Source: Prevotella sp.
GTDB lineage: Bacteria; Bacteroidota; Bacteroidia; Bacteroidales; Bacteroidaceae
Reading direction: 5' to 3'
DNA length: 64,000 nucleotides
Assembly (NCBI GenBank): GCA_022641735.1
Contig: JALCDQ010000001.1
Location: 124,001-188,000, forward strand
Shown here: positions 60,118 to 64,000 of the stretch, one piece after another
Position numbering within the stretch: position 1 is the first letter of the stretch
How the letters are laid out: every line of letters begins with the position of its first letter
Program-made: the position numbers and the translations under genes
Notes under the pieces: model-generated
The model's database searches: none
Told to the model about the DNA's origin: nothing
Seen by the model: the letters and a program-made list of their open reading frames with translations, nothing else

Positions 60118-60462
60118 TTATTTTGGGATTACTTCATCCACTACATAAAACGCCCTTATCTTATTAACAGGAATAACAAAAGTTTCAAACTTTGGCACGT
60201 AAAAACAGACTTCAATTGCATTCGGATAGAAAAACCGATAAAGTTCTTTTACTGCAAAATCCTTTTCGGAAAACCTAATAACTATAAGTTTATGCAAAGA
60301 ATTTAGCAAGTTAGTGAAATTTATATCCACCCTGTGAATTCCGAGCCAATAGCCATTTTTAACTCTCATTGGCGAAAACTCGCTATCCAAGCAATCGCCA
60401 CGTACTTCCATAGTAAACGGACTATATCCATCTGCCAAATCTTTGTTTCCCATTGTTTCCAT
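60118..60462 (-). CDS. Stand-alone S24/LexA-fold protein 2, Cys for Ser
   Basis: This 114-aa paralogue of the next gene has MEVRGDCLDSEFSPMRVKNGYWLGIHRV, the S24 box with Cys for the nucleophile Ser, the retained Lys in DFAVKELYRF, and IEVCFYVPKFETFVIPVNKIRAFYVVDEV at the end. It has no helix-turn-helix domain. It is first of the pair, between a hairpin-rich 206-nt gap and its paralogue (20-nt spacing), so the two are probably co-expressed and may pair with each other. Confidence 0.7.
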   Translation of the reverse strand: METMGNKDLADGYSPFTMEVRGDCLDSEFSPMRVKNGYWLGIHRVDINFTNLLNSLHKLIVIRFSEKDFAVKELYRFFYPNAIEVCFYVPKFETFVIPVNKIRAFYVVDEVIPK

Positions 60463-60504
60463 ACTATATATTTTTAAAATTCGTTTGCGTTGTTCCTTGT
60501 TTTT

Positions 60505-60664
60505 AAATACCCATTTTTTGGGGTATTTAGATTTATTACTTCTTAATAGGTGGATTTCTACCCATTTAAGTGTTTGTAGGTGATTTCATTAATTCCGTAA
60601 ATTCTACGGATTTAAGACTTTGCCAAAACAGGATTCCGTTCTGATAGGTGGATTTCCACCTATC
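60505..60664. other. Cluster of stem-loops between S24-like genes and integrase
   Basis: AAATACCC/GGGTATTT (60505-60528), CCGTA/TACGG (60595-60609) and the palindrome GATAGGTGGA-TT-TCCACCTATC (60643-60664) lie close together. The half-site ATAGGTGGATTTCTACCCAT near 60544 resembles the last. No T-run follows any, so they are more likely binding sites or structured DNA than terminators. Confidence 0.65.
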
Positions 60665-60668
60665 ACCA

Positions 60669-62084
60669 TTATATCGCTTCATGATGATTACTTTTTAATT
60701 TTCTGGCTGTGCTCATCGCCACTTCATCGTTGCCTGTGCGTATATAATGCTCAAACACTATCTCGCTGCTGTGCCCGGATATTTTCATTATCTCCCTGTT
60801 GGTAAGTATGTGCTTATTGTACAGGCACGTGATACCAGAACGGCGTGCGCTGTGCCCTGTGATAATATCCCACTTCGGGCGTGATGGCTGTCCCTTCTCG
60901 TTCCTTTTAAATAGGTCTGCGCCATCGTGGTACTCTCTGTATCTCTGTTCACTTCTTCGCTCTGCTGCTGTTAGTATAGTGGTAAACATTTCATTAAGTG
61001 ATGGAACGTTATCGGATAACTGCTTCATTATATCTTTTAGATACCTGTTAAAACTCTGTAAAGGTATATCGGAAATGTGTGGGAAATTATAGCCATACTT
61101 CTTGCAAATCGTTTCCATCCTGTCATCATAAAAAGGGATGACAACACTTGAACCTGTCTTTTGCTGTACTAAGCGACAACAGGGCGTGCCATCCTCAAGA
61201 GGCTCTGCAAAGTTATCTTTATACAGGCTCATATAATCGCTATATCTCTGGCATAACAACGTGCCGAGTACAAACATATCACGTGTGCGCTCTCTCTCGC
61301 CTGTCAGTGGCATATCATACAGGGCTTGCAGTTCTTCTTCGTTTAGGTACGTTGCTGCTCTCATCTGCTCATCTTTCACCTTGCGTTCCTTCCAGACTTT
61401 CAAAGAAACGGCGTTATGGTTGAGTCCTTCCTCTGCTGCTGCATTACATAACTTGCGAAAGCAAATGACGTACTTCGTAATCGTCTTGCTCATCAAGCCC
61501 CTTTTGTTCTCCAGATACTTGCTAAAACCATCCGCCACCTTCTTATCTATTCCATCAAAGGTTAAGTGCTTACCCTTGCAAAAGTCTGTCAGATACCGAC
61601 CGAATTCACGCCAGACTTTAAGACTGCCTGCGCTGTATCTCTTATCTGCGCCGTGTCTTATATCGCCGTTGCTGATACCTTCATAAAACTCACGATAGTA
61701 GTTAAGAACGGAAAGACGTTCTTTTAGTTGCTCTTGCTCTGCCTTGATACGTTCCTTCTCCTGCTGCTCTCTGGCTTCCTTATACGCTATGTTAGCGACT
61801 ACGTTGTTAATCGCCTGCTTGTCATATACGCCCGTATCTATTAGATTATCCACTGCATCACGGATGGCAAAGAGTTTCTTGAACAACTCACCATTGGCAC
61901 GCTGATACTTGTCATTGATAGTATTACCAATTACCTTTGCTCTCCACATATCCGAGTCGCTTGTCTTGAGTAATGTATTAACCATGATATTAAGTGCCTT
62001 CCGGCTCTCAGTTTTGCGCCGTTGAATACGAATGTATATTGAGGCTTCTCCGCTTTTTTCTGATAAAATGAAAAACTTTGCCAT
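60669..62084 (-). CDS. Tyrosine-type site-specific integrase
   Basis: This 471-aa tyrosine recombinase of the Bacteroidota type has an N-terminal arm-binding region (FILSEKSGEASIYIRIQRRKTESRKALNIMV), a SAM-like core-binding domain (GKHLTFDGIDKKVADGFSKYLENKRGLMSKTITKYVICFRKLCNAA) and a catalytic domain. The catalytic domain has Arg in LGTLLCQRYSDYMSL, HSARRSGITCLYNKHILTNREIMKISGHSS with the HxxR box, and the final Tyr in FEHYIR. It lies next to the right attachment site, as usual, and should catalyse integration into tRNA-His. Confidence 0.95.
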   Translation of the reverse strand: MAKFFILSEKSGEASIYIRIQRRKTESRKALNIMVNTLLKTSDSDMWRAKVIGNTINDKYQRANGELFKKLFAIRDAVDNLIDTGVYDKQAINNVVANIAYKEAREQQEKERIKAEQEQLKERLSVLNYYREFYEGISNGDIRHGADKRYSAGSLKVWREFGRYLTDFCKGKHLTFDGIDKKVADGFSKYLENKRGLMSKTITKYVICFRKLCNAAAEEGLNHNAVSLKVWKERKVKDEQMRAATYLNEEELQALYDMPLTGERERTRDMFVLGTLLCQRYSDYMSLYKDNFAEPLEDGTPCCRLVQQKTGSSVVIPFYDDRMETICKKYGYNFPHISDIPLQSFNRYLKDIMKQLSDNVPSLNEMFTTILTAAERRSEQRYREYHDGADLFKRNEKGQPSRPKWDIITGHSARRSGITCLYNKHILTNREIMKISGHSSEIVFEHYIRTGNDEVAMSTARKLKSNHHEAI

Positions 62085-62115
62085 AACTTAAAACGTTTAA
62101 TTAATATTACTTTTG

Positions 62116-62123
62116 CAAAGATA
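62116..62123 (-). promoter_or_regulatory. Promoter -7 box of the integrase gene
   Basis: The minus strand reads TATCTTTG, 32 nt before the integrase start and next to the arm-type repeat, so integrase binding could repress its own gene. Confidence 0.65.
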
Positions 62124-62135
62124 CAAAAATATTTC

Positions 62136-62158
62136 TTTATGCTACATTTATGCTACAC
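62136..62158 (+). repeat. Putative integrase arm-type site, right copy
   Basis: Exact 23-nt copy, in the same orientation, of the sequence at 55271-55293 (tandem TTTATGCTACA). Confidence 0.75.
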
Positions 62159-62274
62159 TAATTTTATTTCGTTTTATCTTATTTAACAATTAAAATCTTA
62201 ATATGTTGATTATCAATGAATTATGTTTATCTTACTTTTTATCGTAAAACAATTAAAATATAGGAAATTACGTG

Positions 62275-62294
62275 CGAGTCCCACCCTCCACCCT
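62275..62294 (+). repeat. Right attachment site
   Basis: CGAGTCCCACCCTCCACCCT, the displaced copy of the tRNA-His 3' end. Confidence 0.93.
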
Positions 62295-62300
62295 TAGAGG

Positions 62301-62336
62301 TCCTTGCAAGTTAAATACTCGCAAGGATTTTTCTTT
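62301..62336 (+). terminator. Original tRNA-His terminator, now orphaned
   Basis: TCCTTGC and GCAAGGA pair across a 13-nt loop and are followed by TTTTTCTTT. It lies just beyond the right attachment site, where it would have ended the tRNA gene before insertion. Confidence 0.85.
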
Positions 62337-62482
62337 ATACCTCCCATAATTTGCTATTATTAATCCAATGATGTCAAAGAACACATGAAAGCGTCTGTGG
62401 CAGTTTTCTTTTGCTGCCACCTTATTAAGTAGATGCCTCATCCACATAATACAATTGTTTAAGTAGCATACGCGATTGTACT

Positions 62483-62508
62483 TATCTTCGCTTTCGCCCG
62501 CAAAGATA
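62483..62508 (-). repeat. Dyad-embedded -7 box repeat (third copy, partial)
   Basis: The minus strand reads TATCTTTGC-GGGCGAAA-GCGAAGATA followed by AG, as in the copy at 30538-30565. No convincing gene lies downstream; 62337-62719 otherwise shows only a GTGGCAG/CTGCCAC hairpin near 62398. Confidence 0.65.
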
Positions 62509-62719
62509 CTAAATCAAAAAGCCTTTTCCAAATTTCAGGGCTCGCCAGATGGGCTTTTCTGACTTCGAGACTGTTAAATATGTTTAAGCAGAAAGAGAAA
62601 AGTCCGTTATCATGCTTCTGCATCATAGGCATAAAAGACATGGCTGCCATTGATGCCGTACACATATTGAATGTGCTTGTGCCTATCTTTGAACTATATA
62701 CATGTAGGCCAATTACCTG

Positions 62720-62785
62720 CTAAAAGGCCGTTAGAAAGAAGGTAAAAGACCATTGTTTACCCCCAAAAAGACCATCTTTTACTTT
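62720..62785. repeat. 22-bp tandem repeat array (3 units)
   Basis: Units at 62720 (degenerate ctaaaaggccgttagaaag), 62742 (gtaaaagaccattgtttacccc) and 62764 (caaaaagaccatcttttac) keep a 22-bp period. The array lies 3' of the gene ending at 62807. Confidence 0.8.
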
Positions 62786-62806
62786 TGAGGGGATAATGCT
62801 TGATAA

Positions 62807-63583
62807 TCAATGCTTTCGCAGATACTCTTCCTTTCCTGGAAAGGTAAGGTCGCCGAAGGCGCCTTGCCCGAATTCAAAAACTACATATTTATTATATGGG
62901 ATGAATTCCTCACCCTCCCTATAGGCTTTGTATTCCTTTGGAGTCATCGCACGATGATAGAGGATAAAACTATACATACCCATACCGACACGCTTATATC
63001 CGATTTCAGTATATTCAGAATGGGAATCTGTTGAAATGGAAATACAACCCAAGTTCTTCAATTTCGCCTTGATATGCTCAAGTTCCTCTTGCGACAAACC
63101 GACAACTTTCATCAAAGAATCTCTTTTTACATTCGCGTCATCCCAATGCTGGGAAATAAGCGTATCATGAGGGGCTTTTACATGGAAAATCGCAATGGTG
63201 TCGTCTTCGAACTCCAAAGTCAGGGTTGATTTGGGAATCAAGGCCTTATGAGTATAAGCCGCAAGAGCATTCAACTCCACTTTGTTGTCCTCATAAAAGC
63301 CCGCCATCTGCTCAGGACTACATTTTTCTGACAGAAAGGAAAACAAGAAAAAGAGGATGTTGAAGATGCCTATTCCAAAGAGAATCCTTTGATTTAGAGT
63401 TCTAAGCCTGCATGATTTGATGAAAATAACTAAAGAGGCTATCACCAAAGGGATAGTAATGAAAAACAATGCAGCCGCGAGAAAGATGATAGTCACGTCT
63501 GTTTTCCATAACGAATATATGAGTATGGTCACCAGAACCATCACGATATACTTCAATAGAAGAATCATTTTATCTTCCTTCAC
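62807..63583 (-). CDS. Membrane protein of unknown function
   Basis: This 258-aa protein has three hydrophobic helices in its first 100 residues (ILLLKYIVMVLVTILIYSLW, VTIIFLAAALFFITIPLVIASLVIFI, ILFGIGIFNILFFLFSFL). A ~155-residue soluble C-terminal domain follows (LTLEFEDDTIAIFHVKAPHDTLISQHWDD, YKRVGMGMYSFILYHRAMTPKEYKAYREG). I recognise no family. It begins 4 nt after the subtilase gene and is probably co-transcribed; a link to protease function is possible but unproven. Confidence 0.7.
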   Translation of the reverse strand: MKEDKMILLLKYIVMVLVTILIYSLWKTDVTIIFLAAALFFITIPLVIASLVIFIKSCRLRTLNQRILFGIGIFNILFFLFSFLSEKCSPEQMAGFYEDNKVELNALAAYTHKALIPKSTLTLEFEDDTIAIFHVKAPHDTLISQHWDDANVKRDSLMKVVGLSQEELEHIKAKLKNLGCISISTDSHSEYTEIGYKRVGMGMYSFILYHRAMTPKEYKAYREGEEFIPYNKYVVFEFGQGAFGDLTFPGKEEYLRKH

Positions 63584-63587
63584 CTCT

Positions 63588-64000
63588 TTAAATTCTTATC
63601 AAAGCAGAGCCCGTTGTCGCCTTAGTATAGCCATTTACCTGCACTGCAAAAACTCCATGAGGAAGAGAAGTGAGGTCTATTTGGTAGCTCTGATTGCCCG
63701 AAGCAAAGGATTTTTGCCTGATTTTCTGTCCTCCTAAAGAATAGACAGCCACTGAAAATCCATGTTCTGCAGGCGCATCAAACGTGATATTGACCTGCTG
63801 ATTATCGATGGGAAGGATGGTGACTTTCGTCGGTTGAGTCGTGGAAAGCCCGGGCACATTGCTCAATTCAAGCACTTTTAAGAGGCCTTTATAGACATCT
63901 ATCTGCCCATAACCATATTCATTATTCGGATAAGAGAGCGAAGCATCAGGATGAGAGCAAGTCTCACTGAACACCTCTTTTATCTTTGCAGGCGTCAAAG
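63588..64000 (-). CDS. Subtilase (S8) family protein, C-terminal part, cut by window edge
   Basis: Only the last ~137 residues are in the window. They begin with the end of a subtilisin-like catalytic domain (LTPAKIKEVFSETCSHPDASLSYPNNEYGYGQIDVYKGLLKVLEL), where TxxAxIK and YGYGQIDVYKGL are typical. A beta-sandwich tail resembling a type IX secretion sorting domain follows (FDAPAEHGFSVAVYSLGGQKIRQKSF..QSYQIDLTSLPHGVFAVQV). Catalytic residues lie outside the window. The track's start at 63998 is an internal TTG, not the real start. Confidence 0.82.
   Translation of the reverse strand, partial: LTPAKIKEVFSETCSHPDASLSYPNNEYGYGQIDVYKGLLKVLELSNVPGLSTTQPTKVTILPIDNQQVNITFDAPAEHGFSVAVYSLGGQKIRQKSFASGNQSYQIDLTSLPHGVFAVQVNGYTKATTGSALIRI

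Larger units (their letters stand above)
55190..62294. mobile_element. 7.1 kb integrative element in tRNA-His
   Basis: It is bounded by perfect 20-bp direct repeats CGAGTCCCACCCTCCACCCT. All its genes are on the minus strand: integrase, two S24-like proteins, an unknown protein, excisionase-like HTH, RepA-like ATPase, CHC2 primase and two small proteins. No relaxase, capsid or conjugation gene is present. The organisation recalls the integration and replication core of NBU-type mobilisable elements or a phage satellite. The original tRNA terminator now lies beyond the right end at 62301. Confidence 0.92.

Noticed and set aside
62459-62665. 68-aa ORF on the minus strand
   Set aside because: It overlaps the dyad repeat at its 3' end and shows no recognisable protein features; likely a non-coding repeat region.

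Overview
The window reads as chromosome of a member of the Bacteroidota, most likely a Prevotella/Segatella-type organism of moderate GC. The evidence is: many promoters of the Bacteroidota type (a -33 TTG/TTTG about 19-20 nt before TAnnTTTG) and little sign of Shine-Dalgarno sequences; lineage families such as BtuG-like propellers, DUF4348, DUF4837, DUF6078, DUF6249, a Bacteroidota-type LptE and a sorting-tail-like subtilase C-terminus; and gene orders usual for that phylum. Species cannot be named from the sequence alone.

Layout. 0-5 kb: an AraC regulator diverges from a HlyD/ABC-2/ABC-2 export operon, followed by a DUF6078 gene. 5-11 kb, minus strand: SPOR lipoprotein, ruvX, def, a TPR protein and thrS. 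11-12 kb: a small YtxH/holin-like envelope operon. 12-17 kb: DUF4348-murB-metallo-hydrolase, diverging from pheS and a GNAT gene. 17-23 kb: a cobalamin uptake operon (riboswitch, btuB, btuG-like, btuF, btuC, PduO-type adenosyltransferase). 23-27 kb: a secreted GH106-like rhamnosidase and a secreted EEP-family phosphodiesterase. 27-31.6 kb: a DUF4143 ATPase, an ECF sigma operon and a repeat-rich 1.5 kb gap. 31.6-35.3 kb: a PAP2 / ArnT-like / two-component operon. 35-40.7 kb: patatin, zinc-ribbon protein, Nif3, then a FetAB-like transporter with a lipoprotein nuclease. 40.8-42.8 kb: agmatine-to-putrescine genes aguA-aguB. 42.8-47.9 kb: an AmpG-like permease with a 1257-residue GT2-DUF4922-SpoIID fusion. 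48-55 kb: rlmN, DUF4837, pdxA, flippase-like protein, sigma-54 activator, lptE, a TPR-like protein, secG and tRNA-His.

A 7.1 kb integrative element is inserted in the 3' end of tRNA-His, bounded by 20-bp direct repeats at 55190-55209 and 62275-62294. It carries a tyrosine integrase, two tandem stand-alone S24/LexA-fold proteins whose usual nucleophile Ser is Cys, an excisionase-like HTH protein, a RepA-like ATPase, a CHC2 primase and a cluster of GTTTCC repeats that looks like an origin. No relaxase is visible, so it resembles an NBU-type element without mobilisation genes or a phage-satellite-like replicon. Beyond it lie a small membrane protein and the C-terminus of a subtilase cut by the window edge.

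The most unusual non-coding structure is a family of 22-bp-period tandem arrays with internal dyads (GTAAAAnn...TTTTAC or related) at five loci, each at the 3' side of a gene. A second structure is a 192-nt inverted repeat with TGTAAC iterons around a perfect AT palindrome (30694-30885), with a third arm copy at 31541. A third is a short interspersed repeat that places the -7 promoter box inside a dyad (27280, 30538, 62483).
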